DNA of 64,000 nt from Microcystis panniformis FACHB-1757 (GCF_001264245.1 NZ_CP011339.1:558001-622000), one strand, 5' to 3'; positions 44,618 to 53,488 are shown, numbered from the stretch's first letter. A program made the numbers and translations. Notes: generated by a model from the sequence alone, not told the origin.

Positions 44618-44739
44618 TAAGTAGGTAGGCACAATTATTTGTAGGATGGGTTAGCGGTAGCGTAACCCATGCGGGCGTTGGGTTTCATGCTTCAACCCAA
44701 CCTACGTTCATTTTATATTTAATTCCACCCACCTACTTA
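44618..44739 (+). repeat. Palindromic dispersed repeat, copy 7 (long form)
   Basis: Complete copy with both terminal TAAGTAGG-type ends, located inside the ISAs1 remnant. Confidence 0.88.
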
Positions 44740-44741
44740 AT

Positions 44742-45332
44742 CATATTCAAGCCAAAAAAGCTGACTACGTTGTCGCCCTTAAAGCTAATCATCCGACTCT
44801 TTATACTCAGGTCAAAAACTGGTTTGAGCAAGCTCAAGCACATCAATTTGATGGTATTCAATTTAGTTATGATTACCATCTGGAAAAAGGTCATCATCGC
44901 CTCGAAAAACGTTGGTGTTGGGCTGTACCCTTAGAAGCTTTCGGCGGTCTTTATCAACAGGCTCAATGGCAAGGAATTCAAAGTATTATCATAGTTAAAC
45001 GAGTTCGTCATCCTGGTCATAAAACCACTTGTGAAGTCCAATTTTATCTCAGTTCTCTCCCTGCTGATGCTCAAAAAATAGGTAATGCTATTCGTAAACA
45101 TTGGAGCATTGAAAATCAGGCTCATTGGATTTTAGATGTTACTTTTAATGAGGATCAATGTCGGATTCGCTCAGGCCACAGCCCTCGTAATTTTGCATTC
45201 TTGAGACGAGTAGCACTTAACGCTCTTAACCAAGAATCCACTTACCGACGTAGTCTGGCACAAAAAAGTCAACGGGCGGCCATGGATAATAACTATATGA
45301 TGGCTGTGCTGAAAGCCTTTTGTCAAGCCTAA
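44742..45332 (+). pseudogene. ISAs1-family transposase, C-terminal remnant
   Basis: The open frame has no start codon at its left edge but gives 196 residues of typical ISAs1/H-repeat transposase: KKADYVVALKANHPTLYTQV, then WCWAVPLEAFGGLYQQAQW, the YLSSLPADAQKIGNAIRKHW and the DDE Glu region HWSIENQAHWILDVTFNEDQ, then NNYMMAVLKAFCQA. The 5' half with the first catalytic Asp residues has been lost. It cannot be active. Confidence 0.92.
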
Positions 45333-45465
45333 TTGAGATGCTCTTACCCTGGGTGATTCTGGCAAGAGCATTTGTTCGCTTGACTTGCTGTTCTTACTTA
45401 TTATACTATAACAGTCCTTGGGCTATCAATTTTTCGAGATACCCAACTATGTAAACAAATATATT

Positions 45466-46167
45466 ATGAATCAAGGCATTGACTATTTTAATCGTGGACA
45501 TTGGTTAACAGGGATTCAAGAACGCTTAAGTGTAGAAGCTCGCCGTAAGATGTTTGATTTAGCTATGAACAAACTCGATTTACGGGCAGGAGAAAGTATT
45601 ATTGATATTGGTTCTACTCCAGATGTGGAGAGGATAGACAGTAACTGTATGATTCCCTGGTTTCATGAAGCAGGGTTAACTGTCGCCCTCTCTTCCCCAG
45701 AAGACATTTCTTCCCTGAGCCAAGTGTTTCCTTTTGCCAAAATTTTAAGCCCCAATGGATTTCATCGCCCAATTCTTGCTAAGGAGTGTGAGTTTGATGT
45801 AGCCACCTCTAGCGCAGTTTTAGAACATTGTGGTTCGACTCATTTACAGGTTGAACATATTCGAGAGTGTGCCAGAGTTGCTAGTAAAATATTCTTAACT
45901 ACACCCAATCGTTGGCATTGGCTAGAATTTCATACTAAACTTCCCCTAATCCATTGGTTACCTAAATCTTGGCATCGGTTTCTATTAAATATAGTCGGGT
46001 TATCCTTCTGGGCTAAGGAAGATAATTTAAACCTACTGGGTAGAGCCGAATTATTAAACTTAGCTAAACAAGCTTTAGGAGACAATTTCAGTATTAGAGT
46101 CGAAACCATCTGGGCGCTGGGAATGCCTTCCAATTTAGTATTATTAGCTAGACGTATTAATGACTAA
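45466..46167 (+). CDS. SAM-dependent methyltransferase (class I)
   Basis: From the ATG at 45466 the protein is 233 aa (MNQGIDYFNRGHWLTGIQER). The class I fold appears as AGESIIDIGSTPDVERID in place of the usual D-x-G-x-G-x-G loop, FDVATSSAVLEHCGST in the post-strand-4 position and ARVASKIFLTTPNRWHWLEF. An in-frame TTG at 45418 would add 16 residues, and the frame reaches back close to the insertion-sequence end, so the original start could have been lost. TTPNR(W/F) is common in methyltransferases linked to surface polysaccharide or lipid modification. The acceptor is unknown. Confidence 0.8.
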   Translation: MNQGIDYFNRGHWLTGIQERLSVEARRKMFDLAMNKLDLRAGESIIDIGSTPDVERIDSNCMIPWFHEAGLTVALSSPEDISSLSQVFPFAKILSPNGFHRPILAKECEFDVATSSAVLEHCGSTHLQVEHIRECARVASKIFLTTPNRWHWLEFHTKLPLIHWLPKSWHRFLLNIVGLSFWAKEDNLNLLGRAELLNLAKQALGDNFSIRVETIWALGMPSNLVLLARRIND

Positions 46168-46169
46168 TA

Positions 46170-46406
46170 CAGGGTAAGCGCATCTTAACAATCCTTGACA
46201 AAATGAACTTTATGTGAGTTGCTTACCCAGAGGTACATTCAGGCATATTTGAGGAGAATTTGCCATCTCAATTGTTAAGCAAAAATCGACCCAATGTTAA
46301 GATTTCGTAACTATTCTGATTGACTGGTATCACTTGAAATGCCCACACAGCAAGCAGATCACAAAAGTGGCTAATTATCAATAGCGTTTGAGATGCGCTC
46401 ACCCTG
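46170..46406. mobile_element. 237-bp non-autonomous element with ISAs1-type ends
   Basis: CAGGGTAAGCGCATCT on the left and AGATGCGCTCACCCTG on the right. They match the ISAs1 remnant ends at 44591 and 45351 with one or two changes. No coding sequence. No clear target duplication was found. Confidence 0.75.
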
Positions 46407-46447
46407 GTATTAAATGTAAAATACTTGGATAAAACGTCAAGGTAGTT

Positions 46448-46657
46448 ATGCAGACAAAGAACTCGTATTTTTTAGATTTAACTCCTCTAAGAGAATTGAT
46501 GCTTTCCAGAACCTTCTGGTTCAGTCTCAGCATCGTATTCTCTATTTTGTACAGTATCTTATTCTTACAAATCGCTTTCGGTAGCGAGTACAGCATTCAG
46601 GATGACGCACGCCTTAGTATTGTTGACTTCCAGGAAAGAATAGGGCTGACTGGCTAA
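46448..46657 (+). pseudogene. N-terminal remnant of a large membrane protein
   Basis: The 69 codons give a cytoplasmic start (MQTKNSYFLDLTPLRELML), one membrane helix (FWFSLSIVFSILYSILFLQI) and the beginning of a periplasmic loop, GSEYSIQDDAR. That QDDAR motif is one I associate with long cyanobacterial multi-span proteins, in which many more helices follow. Here the frame drifts into unrelated sequence after it and stops. The breakpoint lies near 46610, not far from the duplicated clpC segment. Confidence 0.6.
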
Positions 46658-46756
46658 GGTAAAATTAGGGTTTCGGCTTATCCTGAACTCAGGTTAGTTA
46701 TGACATGGCAATTCTACAAAACCGCCTAATTTGATAGCTTTTTACGATCTTCTGAT

Positions 46757-47255
46757 CTGCCGCTTCTAGGCTGGTAATTGCGGTTTCTGCCGTCAAAATG
46801 TCAGGAATATCAGTTAAACTGGCAGTTTGATCAACCTGTTCATTTCTAGCAAATAAATTGCTCATATCTTGAGAATAATTAGAAGCGATCGATAATAAAG
46901 CTCCAGCAAAAATATAGAGAGGTAAAGGTAAAATAAACCCCTTGGCTCACTGATAAAATTCCACCAACAAAAATAACAAAACACAACCCACAATCCAGAC
47001 TTTCATCGCACTTTTTCCCTATTTTTACGAGAAAAGGTGAGCAAAAAGCCCCCCCTGTATTTAACTAATTCCAGTGAGAATTTATTCAATCACGGGAGCG
47101 ATTAACTCGCGTCTTTCCCCCGAAATAACTTTCACCTTACCTTCCTCATCGATATCGACCATGGCCGTATCCCCATCAGAAACCCGTCCGGAGAGAATTT
47201 CCTCAGCCAGAACATCTTCCAACAGACGCATAATCGCACGACGTAAGGGACAAGC
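46757..47255 (-). repeat. 499-bp direct repeat, left copy (93-aa gene and clpC 3' end)
   Basis: It matches 49000-49498 at a constant offset of 2243. It holds a damaged copy of the 93-aa gene up to its start at 47006 (the codon for Trp20 is TGA here) and the last 58 codons of clpC (47082-47255, same stop). Homology ends at GGGAC(A/G)AGC. Confidence 0.92.
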
Positions 47256-47278
47256 AAGGTATTAAGTTTCCATCACTA

Positions 47279-48832
47279 CTACCCAATCACTAGGAAAAGT
47301 AGAGTGCTGATCAAAGCTGTGATCAAGAGGAATCCCCAAATTTTCCAGAGCAATCCTTGCGCTTTGTTGGATTTAAGGGGCCAGAAATACACCCTACTGG
47401 CGAGATCCGACTTACTGTACTTTCTACCGGCGAGAGCGGACTTACTGTACTTTTCCTCAGTTAAGCAACTTTGGGATCGAGAAAGACCAATTAAACAACT
47501 AACACTGTCGATACGTTCAGCTAAACGAAACCTCAAAAAACTTTTTGGTTCTGCAAAGATGACCACACCACTATTTACACTAGGGTCAAAGACAAGAGAA
47601 GTAAATTGAACCAAAATGGAAAGAACAACCAAGCTGCTAATTAACCATCGTTTGAGCCGATTAACCGATAACATCTCTAAGATTAGCAAAGCTATTAAGG
47701 GGAGAAGTAGTAGCTGAACTGAGGTAACGTGATAACGAGCAGCCCAAGAACCATCTCCATGCCAGAAATCCAGTTTGCTGGTTAAGATAATATGAAAGAC
47801 AAGTGCAAAAATTGAGGAAATAAAATATATTCGTATATAAGGTGTTAATTTGTTAAATAAAATAATCCCCAATACTAAACACGGTAAAAGAAAGGGGTCG
47901 TAAATAAATATACTTTTAGCTGGCGAGAAGAGAACGCCAAGAATACCAACGTAGGGAGGGTGTATGAGAGGATAATTAGGGGGGAATTCTGGCAACCCTG
48001 AAAAGATTGCTCCATTGTGGATTTGCTCCATGAGTAAGGATGTTCCCGTTGTCCAAAAATCCCCAAAGCGTAAGTAATTAAATAATCTACTCATAAAAAA
48101 GAAGGGAAATAAGCCGAAGTTCCAGAGTATGGCCGTCTTAAAGATTTGATTCAGCTTGAAATTTTTATAAATTAGACAGCTAATTAGAAAACCAAAAACT
48201 GTGAGAGCATAAATGATAGTTGTCGAGCGAATGATAATAGCCGCTCCGATTGCCAATCCACTCAAAAAAACATAGGGTACTTTGTTAGTTTTAATATAAG
48301 CCAAAGCACAAGCATAACCTAAAATCACACAAAGTAGGACTGGATTATTTTGTTGAAAAGTTTGTGCATAGTGGAGAACGGTAGTACCTAGCAACCAAAT
48401 CAAGCTGGCAGATGCCGCAATTTTCTCCTGAAAATCAAATAGTCTAAGTAACCAATAACAAGAGAGAACAACTAATACATTTAGGGGTATAACTACAAGA
48501 AAACTAACCGCAAATTCTCGTAATAAGTAAGGCTTAATACTAGGAAAAACTTTAGAGAGTTGAGTGCCAATCCAATCTGCGGGCAACATTAATAAAGATT
48601 GTCCCATATCATAATGTTCATATCGTTTTCCATCTACTCCTAAAACACCAACATGGTCTAATCGAGAGGAAGGACGATAATTTGGGGGTAAAGAAACTTC
48701 TTCAGTTCCCGTCCACAGGGCATGGGCCATTCTTAGCCTAACATCGGTATCTGGAGGTACGTTGGCAGGATTGATTATTGTTATCCAGAGTAGGGCAATA
48801 AGAGCTAATTTTGTGACTGTTTTCATGATCAT
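47279..48832 (-). CDS. Large polytopic membrane protein (GT39/ArnT-like topology)
   Basis: The 517-aa protein has about ten hydrophobic segments. The first extracytoplasmic loop contains NVPPDTDVRLRMAHAL and YEHYDMGQSLLMLPADWIG. Conserved Asp residues after the first helix and an alpha-helical loop are what is seen in polyprenyl-phosphate-sugar-dependent GT-C transferases. I cannot assign a specific family. Near the C-terminus two adjacent copies of about 13 residues, KYSKSALAGR and KYSKSDLASR, lie before the last helix. The gene is flanked on both sides by the 499-bp duplicated clpC segment, so it probably arrived by insertion. Confidence 0.75.
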   Translation of the reverse strand: MIMKTVTKLALIALLWITIINPANVPPDTDVRLRMAHALWTGTEEVSLPPNYRPSSRLDHVGVLGVDGKRYEHYDMGQSLLMLPADWIGTQLSKVFPSIKPYLLREFAVSFLVVIPLNVLVVLSCYWLLRLFDFQEKIAASASLIWLLGTTVLHYAQTFQQNNPVLLCVILGYACALAYIKTNKVPYVFLSGLAIGAAIIIRSTTIIYALTVFGFLISCLIYKNFKLNQIFKTAILWNFGLFPFFFMSRLFNYLRFGDFWTTGTSLLMEQIHNGAIFSGLPEFPPNYPLIHPPYVGILGVLFSPAKSIFIYDPFLLPCLVLGIILFNKLTPYIRIYFISSIFALVFHIILTSKLDFWHGDGSWAARYHVTSVQLLLLPLIALLILEMLSVNRLKRWLISSLVVLSILVQFTSLVFDPSVNSGVVIFAEPKSFLRFRLAERIDSVSCLIGLSRSQSCLTEEKYSKSALAGRKYSKSDLASRVYFWPLKSNKAQGLLWKIWGFLLITALISTLLFLVIG

Positions 48833-48967
48833 CTATTCTTAGAAGCTGTTTGAAAAGTTATAGGGCGTTGCTGATTTTAAGTATCAATTGTCCTCTCGGC
48901 AATTTTTAAAACCTAGCAGTAAGGTAACTTGTGGATAGGAGGCACAATTTAGTCTTCATGTCTTGAT

Positions 48968-49249
48968 TCAGCGACACCGCTTTTTACTATCCTCCGCTGC
49001 TGCCGCTTCTAGGCTGGTAATTGCGGTTTCTGCCGTCAAAATGTCAGGAATATCACTTAAACTAGCAGTTTGATAAACCTGTTCATTTCTAGCAAATAAA
49101 TTGCTCATATCTTGAGAATAATTAGAAGCGATCGATAATAAAGCTCCGGCAAAAATATAGATAGGTAAAGGCAAAATAAACCCCTTCGCCCACTGATAAA
49201 ATTCTACCAACAAAAATAACAAAACACAACCCACAACCCAGACTTTCAT
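48968..49249 (-). CDS. Small membrane-anchored protein of unknown function, 93 aa
   Basis: The protein has two adjacent hydrophobic segments (MKVWVVGCVLLFLLVEFYQW and FILPLPIYIFAGALLSIASN) and a short acidic tail (DIPDILTAETAITSLEAAAAED). It sits 75 bp after the clpC stop on the same strand, so it may be read from the clpC transcript. A second, damaged copy lies at 46757-47006. No family is recognised. Confidence 0.65.
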   Translation of the reverse strand: MKVWVVGCVLLFLLVEFYQWAKGFILPLPIYIFAGALLSIASNYSQDMSNLFARNEQVYQTASLSDIPDILTAETAITSLEAAAAEDSKKRCR

Positions 49250-49324
49250 CGCACTTTTTCCCTATTTTTACGAGAAAAGGTGAGCAAAAAGCCCACCCTT
49301 TATTTAACTAATTCCAGTGAGAAG

Positions 49325-51790
49325 TTATTCAATCACGGGAGCGATTAACTCACGTCTTTCCCCCGAAATTACTTTCACCTTACCTTCCTCATCGATATCG
49401 ACCATGGCCGTATCCCCATCAGAAACCCGTCCGGAGAGAATTTCCTCAGCCAGAACATCTTCCAACAGACGCATAATCGCACGACGTAAGGGACGAGCGC
49501 CGTAGGCCGGATTATAACCCTCCTCGATCAAGCGTTCTTTAAACTTATCGGTGACAGACAAAGTAATATTTTGTTCTGTCAGACGTTTAAACACATCCTT
49601 GAGCAGGATTTCGGCGATTTCCTTGACTTCTTCCTTATTGAGTTGACGGAAGACAATAATCTCATCAAGACGGTTGAGGAATTCAGGGCGGAAATACTGT
49701 TTTAATTCCTCATTAACCAGCGATCGAATGCGATTATACTGGGCCTCGGCTTGATTATCGGCAAACTCGAAACCTAAACCACCGCCACCCTTCTCGATCA
49801 CTTTAGAACCGATGTTCGAGGTCATGATCAACAGGGTATTTTTAAAGTCCACCGTGCGACCTTTGGCATCGGTCAAACGTCCATCTTCAAGGATTTGCAG
49901 AAGCATATTGAAGACATCGGGGTGAGCTTTTTCGATTTCGTCGAATAGCACCACCGTATAAGGACGACGACGCACCGCTTCCGTTAATTGTCCCCCTTCG
50001 TTGTAACCAACGTAACCCGGAGGCGAACCGATTAACTTAGAAACCGTGTGCCGTTCCATGTATTCCGACATATCGAGACGGATCATCGCATCTTCGGAAC
50101 CAAAGAAATAAGCGGCCAGAGCTTTAGTTAACTCGGTTTTACCTACCCCCGTCGGACCGGAGAAGATAAAGGAAGCAATGGGACGGTTGGGATTTTTTAG
50201 ACCGACGCGAGCGCGACGAATGGCGCGGGACACCGCTTTTACTGCGTCCTCTTGACCGATGAGACGCTGATGCAGGGTATCTTCCATGTGCAGCAGTTTC
50301 TCGGATTCGGTTTCGGTCAGTTTGTTGACGGGAACCCCAGTCCAAGAAGCGACGATGTGAGCGATTTCCTCGGCATCCACAAAGGGTTCATCGTTGCCAT
50401 CTTCGCCTTTTTTGGTGGAAGCGAGATTCCGGATCTGGGTTTTGATTTCCATTTCCCGATCGCGCAATTCCCCGGCTTTCTCGAAGTCTTGACCGCGCAC
50501 CGCATCATCTTTTTGTTTGAGAATTTGCCGCAGTTCTTTATCTAATTCCTTGGCTGCTGGGGGCAATTGGGAATTAATCAAGCGCACTCTCGAACCAGCT
50601 TCATCGATTAAATCGATCGCTTTGTCCGGTAAGAAGCGATCGCTAATGTAGCGATCGGACAATTTCGCCGCCGCTTCTAGTGCTTCGTCTAAGATTTTTA
50701 ATTTGTGGTGCTGTTCGTAGCGTTCCCGGAGACCGTAGAGAATTTCGATCGTTTCTTCTACGGAGGGTTCACCGACCATAACCGGTTGAAAACGTCTTTC
50801 TAGAGCCGCATCCCGTTCGATATGTTTGCGATACTCATCCAAGGTCGTCGCCCCGATACATTGCAGTTCTCCCCGGGCCAAAGCCGGTTTGAGAATATTG
50901 GCCGCATCGATCGCCCCTTCGGCAGCCCCAGCACCGATGAGAGTGTGAACCTCATCGATCACAAGGATGACGTTACCCGCTTGGCGAATTTCGTCCATGA
51001 TTTTTTTGAGGCGTTCCTCAAATTCGCCGCGATACTTGGTTCCCGCCACTAACAAGCCGATATCGAGGGTGACAACCCGTTTTTCTTCGAGAATGTCGGG
51101 AATATCCTTGTTAGCGATGCGTTGGGCCAATCCTTCTGCGATCGCTGTTTTACCTACCCCCGGTTCCCCGATCAGGACTGGGTTATTTTTGGTACGACGA
51201 CCGAGAATTTGGATAACGCGCTCGATTTCCTTTTGTCGGCCGACCACGGGATCGAGTTTACCCTCGCTGGCCATTTGGGTGAGATTGGAACCGAATTCAT
51301 CAAGAGTGGGGGTTTTAGTGCGACCTTGGGAAGATGAACCGGCGGCCACTTCGGCGGTTTCCCCTAACATTCTGATCACCTGGGTGCGAACTTTTGAGAG
51401 ATCCACCCCGAGATTTTCCAGAACCCTAGCGGCCACACCTTCCCCTTCGCGAATTAGTCCTAAAAGGAGGTGTTCTGTGCCAATATAGTTATGGCCCAGT
51501 TGACGGGCTTCTTCGAGGGAGAGTTCTAAAACTCGTTTGGCTCTGGGGGTGAAGGGAATTTCCACGGCTACGAATCCGGAACCGCGACCGATGATTTTCT
51601 CCACCTCCACGCGCGCATCTTTGAGATTGACACCCATGGACTTGAGGACTTTGGCGGCAACTCCCGTTCCCTCTCCAATTAGTCCTAGTAAAATCTGCTC
51701 TGTTCCCACGAAGTTATGGCCAAGGCGGCGGGCTTCTTCTTGGGCGAGCATGATTACTTTAATGGCTTTTTCCGTAAATCTTTCAAACAT
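49325..51790 (-). CDS. clpC: ClpC-type AAA+ unfoldase of the Clp protease
   Basis: ClpC unfolds substrates and feeds them to ClpP/ClpR. The 821-aa protein is full length, with two Clp-N repeats (residues 1-150), AAA-1 with Walker A GEPGVGKTA (about 209-217) and VILVIDEVHTL, a UVR-like middle domain (about 425-460, DAVRGQDFEKAGELRDRE), and AAA-2 with GPTGVGKTEL, VVLFDEIEKAHPDVF and a sensor-2 GARPLRRAI. A ClpP-binding loop of the (L/I/V)GF class (GGGLGF, about 681-686) is present. The final 58 codons are duplicated at 47082-47255. Confidence 0.97.
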   Translation of the reverse strand: MFERFTEKAIKVIMLAQEEARRLGHNFVGTEQILLGLIGEGTGVAAKVLKSMGVNLKDARVEVEKIIGRGSGFVAVEIPFTPRAKRVLELSLEEARQLGHNYIGTEHLLLGLIREGEGVAARVLENLGVDLSKVRTQVIRMLGETAEVAAGSSSQGRTKTPTLDEFGSNLTQMASEGKLDPVVGRQKEIERVIQILGRRTKNNPVLIGEPGVGKTAIAEGLAQRIANKDIPDILEEKRVVTLDIGLLVAGTKYRGEFEERLKKIMDEIRQAGNVILVIDEVHTLIGAGAAEGAIDAANILKPALARGELQCIGATTLDEYRKHIERDAALERRFQPVMVGEPSVEETIEILYGLRERYEQHHKLKILDEALEAAAKLSDRYISDRFLPDKAIDLIDEAGSRVRLINSQLPPAAKELDKELRQILKQKDDAVRGQDFEKAGELRDREMEIKTQIRNLASTKKGEDGNDEPFVDAEEIAHIVASWTGVPVNKLTETESEKLLHMEDTLHQRLIGQEDAVKAVSRAIRRARVGLKNPNRPIASFIFSGPTGVGKTELTKALAAYFFGSEDAMIRLDMSEYMERHTVSKLIGSPPGYVGYNEGGQLTEAVRRRPYTVVLFDEIEKAHPDVFNMLLQILEDGRLTDAKGRTVDFKNTLLIMTSNIGSKVIEKGGGGLGFEFADNQAEAQYNRIRSLVNEELKQYFRPEFLNRLDEIIVFRQLNKEEVKEIAEILLKDVFKRLTEQNITLSVTDKFKERLIEEGYNPAYGARPLRRAIMRLLEDVLAEEILSGRVSDGDTAMVDIDEEGKVKVISGERRELIAPVIE

Positions 51791-52074
51791 AGCCTATCCA
51801 TCACCTACACAAGCGACCCTAGATATGCTGATTTTAGCACGGCTTTTTAGTTTAGCTGTCTCTCAGTGATCAGTTATTGGGGAGCGGCTATTAGTTATAG
51901 TGGTTATAGGGCTGAAGATTTTTTCTGGGGTCAATCGGTCTCAGCTGACTTGCGGAGATGCCCGGAATCTCCCGGATTATGGTTTTGGTCCCCTGGAAAC
52001 CTGCCGATAAGTTGTTCACCGTTGCATAATCCCCTAGGGTCGTGGTCATCCCCATCTCTCGATCGCTTGACTAT
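51791..52074. other. clpC upstream spacer, no gene
   Basis: It includes the clpC promoter on the minus strand and GATCAGTTATT repeats. Structured pieces (GGAATCTCCCGG) occur, but no known RNA family is recognised. Confidence 0.5.
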
Positions 52075-52243
52075 TGATCGCCCATTTTCAGGTCAAAACT
52101 CGAAGTATAAGCAGATTAAATATTACTACCTATTGACAAATTAGTATTTTATGTTACAGAGCGGGGTGATATGCAGAAAGTTGACCCATATCGTTACTCT
52201 GGAGAGTGTTGTGCCGAAAGTTGACCTATAATATATAGTTAGG
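52075..52243 (+). promoter_or_regulatory. Shared defence leader, copy A
   Basis: Opens TGATCGCCCATTTTCAG and closes TATAGTTAGG. It holds CTATTGACAAATTAGTAT, two boxes AGAAAGTTGACC (52175) and CGAAAGTTGACC (52215) exactly 40 bp apart, and TATAAT directly after the second box. The next gene starts 29 bp downstream. Copies B and C are at 53322 and 56652. Confidence 0.85.
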
Positions 52244-52271
52244 TCGCTTAGTATTTGAGTCATCAATATGT

Positions 52272-52550
52272 ATGCCTAAACTAACGCTTCAAGTCCGAAC
52301 CCATGACAACTTGTTAGAACTACTCGCTCAATCTGAATCGGGAGCTTGGGTTATCGCGGAAGAGAAAGTTGAGAAAATCACCCATGTCCAAGTCGTGAAT
52401 TTTGACGGGATGCAAATGATTGAGGCTATCTTTGACCGAAATGCCAGCTACAGAAGAGATGATGGCAGGCTAGTGATCAAATTTCTAGACGGGCACATCG
52501 TTAATTGCAATGTGTCGTTTGACGGACAAAACCCTGTTCGCTATATTTGA
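52272..52550 (+). CDS. Unknown 92-aa protein behind leader copy A
   Basis: I do not recognise the family. The protein is small, soluble and rich in beta-strand-forming residues (MPKLTLQVRTHDNLLELLAQ, EKITHVQVVNFDGMQMIEA, LVIKFLDGHIVNCNVSFDGQ). No Cys pairs, membrane segment or nuclease-like motif is seen. It is the first gene after leader copy A and is followed 37 bp later by an antitoxin/toxin pair on the same strand. It may be a third component of that module or an independent defence gene. The start is the only ATG that gives an extended frame; the ATG four bases earlier is closed after three codons. Confidence 0.6.
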   Translation: MPKLTLQVRTHDNLLELLAQSESGAWVIAEEKVEKITHVQVVNFDGMQMIEAIFDRNASYRRDDGRLVIKFLDGHIVNCNVSFDGQNPVRYI

Positions 52551-52587
52551 GGAAGTTCTATCGAATGTCTCACCTTGAGGTTTCTGT

Positions 52588-52812
52588 ATGGATATCGCGG
52601 CTACACTAAATGAAATTACAACTTTAAGTGTTGAGGATAGAATCCTTCTGGTTCAAGCGATTTGGGAAAGTATTGCAGTCGAACAGGTGTATCCTGATTT
52701 AACCGAGGCGCAAAAACACGAACTCGATCAGCGGATTGAGGGTCATAATAATGATCCCGATAACGTCCTCACCTGGGAAGAGATGAAAGCATCAGTCAGA
52801 AAGCAAGCATGA
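52588..52812 (+). CDS. Addiction-module antitoxin (PF09720/TIGR02574 type)
   Basis: The 74-aa protein (ITTLSVEDRILLVQAIWESI, then DLTEAQKHELDQRIEGHNND and VLTWEEMKASVRKQA) has the hallmark of the family: a helical N-terminus, an LxxAQ(K/R)xELDRRL helix and the C-terminal W-E-E-(L/M)-K motif. Such proteins neutralise ParE/RelE toxins and usually autoregulate. Its ATGA overlap with the downstream toxin gene (52809) indicates tight translational coupling. It lies in the island whose leader copy A is 345 bp upstream. Confidence 0.9.
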   Translation: MDIAATLNEITTLSVEDRILLVQAIWESIAVEQVYPDLTEAQKHELDQRIEGHNNDPDNVLTWEEMKASVRKQA

Positions 52813-53105
52813 AGTATGTACTGGTATTTCGTCCAGAAGTCCGTGACGACCTCAGCGATGCCTATGATTGGTATGAGAGTCAACAAGCTGGTTTGGGTGA
52901 TGAATTTATTGATTGTGTAGATGACTTACTCAATCAGATCGGCATGATGCCAGAGTCTTATGCAATCGTTTATCTGGACATTCGACGAGCAGTCATCAGA
53001 CGATTCCCATATGCTGTCTACTATCGAGTGATTTCAAGTCGGGTCGTTGTGACCGCAATTTTTCATGGTCGGCGTGATCCAAAGTCATGGCGATCGCGAA
53101 CCTAA
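52809..53105 (+). CDS. ParE/RelE-superfamily toxin
   Basis: A 98-aa toxin with the ParE-type order: MKYVLVFRPEVRDDLSDAYD, WYESQQAGLGDEFIDCVDDL, VYLDIRRAVIRRFPYAVYYR and VVTAIFHGRRDPKSW. Conserved Arg in RRF and the C-terminal HxxRD-like end fit. Members either cut ribosome-bound mRNA or poison gyrase, and the exact target cannot be read here. It overlaps the antitoxin stop by four bases. It is intact. Confidence 0.92.
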   Translation: MKYVLVFRPEVRDDLSDAYDWYESQQAGLGDEFIDCVDDLLNQIGMMPESYAIVYLDIRRAVIRRFPYAVYYRVISSRVVVTAIFHGRRDPKSWRSRT

Positions 53106-53321
53106 CAACCCCAATGCACCGGACCATTGAGGTTATTGGTTAGTGCGATGCCGAAGGCACTGCGTAGCAGGGCGCATCGCTTCGTGGGTTGGGTTGAGCG
53201 AAACAATACTGGGGCAAAAATAGCTCAATTCGCTTGAAAAAGCGCAACCCAACCACCCCAAAGGTTACTCTTTGTTGGGTTTCCTTGGGTTAACCCAACC
53301 TAAAATAATTGCTGCTCTATC
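53106..53321. repeat. Dispersed repeat spacer
   Basis: Contains TGCGATGCCGAAGGCACTGC with TAGCAGGGCGCATCGC, a common cyanobacterial dispersed repeat (a shorter copy is at 55323-55354), and GGTTGGGTTGAGC/GCGCAACCCAACC inverted repeats. No gene. Confidence 0.65.
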
Positions 53322-53488
53322 GATCGCCCATTTTCAGACCAAAACTCGAAGTATAAGCAGATTAAATATTACTACCTATTGACAAATTAGTATATATGTT
53401 GTAAGACGGGGTAATATACAGAAAGTTGACCCAGATCGTTACTCTGGAGACTGTTATGCAGAAAGTTTTCGTATAATATGTAGTTAGG
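53322..53488 (+). promoter_or_regulatory. Shared defence leader, copy B
   Basis: Nearly identical to copy C and close to copy A. AGAAAGTT boxes at 53420 and 53460, 40 bp apart. TATAATATG after the second box. The AIPR gene starts 44 bp downstream. Confidence 0.88.

Larger units (their letters stand above)
44591..45351 (+). mobile_element. ISAs1-type insertion-sequence remnant
   Basis: The left end CAGGGTAAGCTCATCT and right end AGATGCTCTTACCCTG are inverted repeats. Only the last 197 codons of the transposase remain. The first part is missing, replaced by one copy of the palindromic dispersed repeat directly after the left end. Confidence 0.82.

Noticed and set aside
51870..52070. Possible structured RNA upstream of clpC.
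   Set aside because: Stems are short and the sequence matches no known RNA I recognise.
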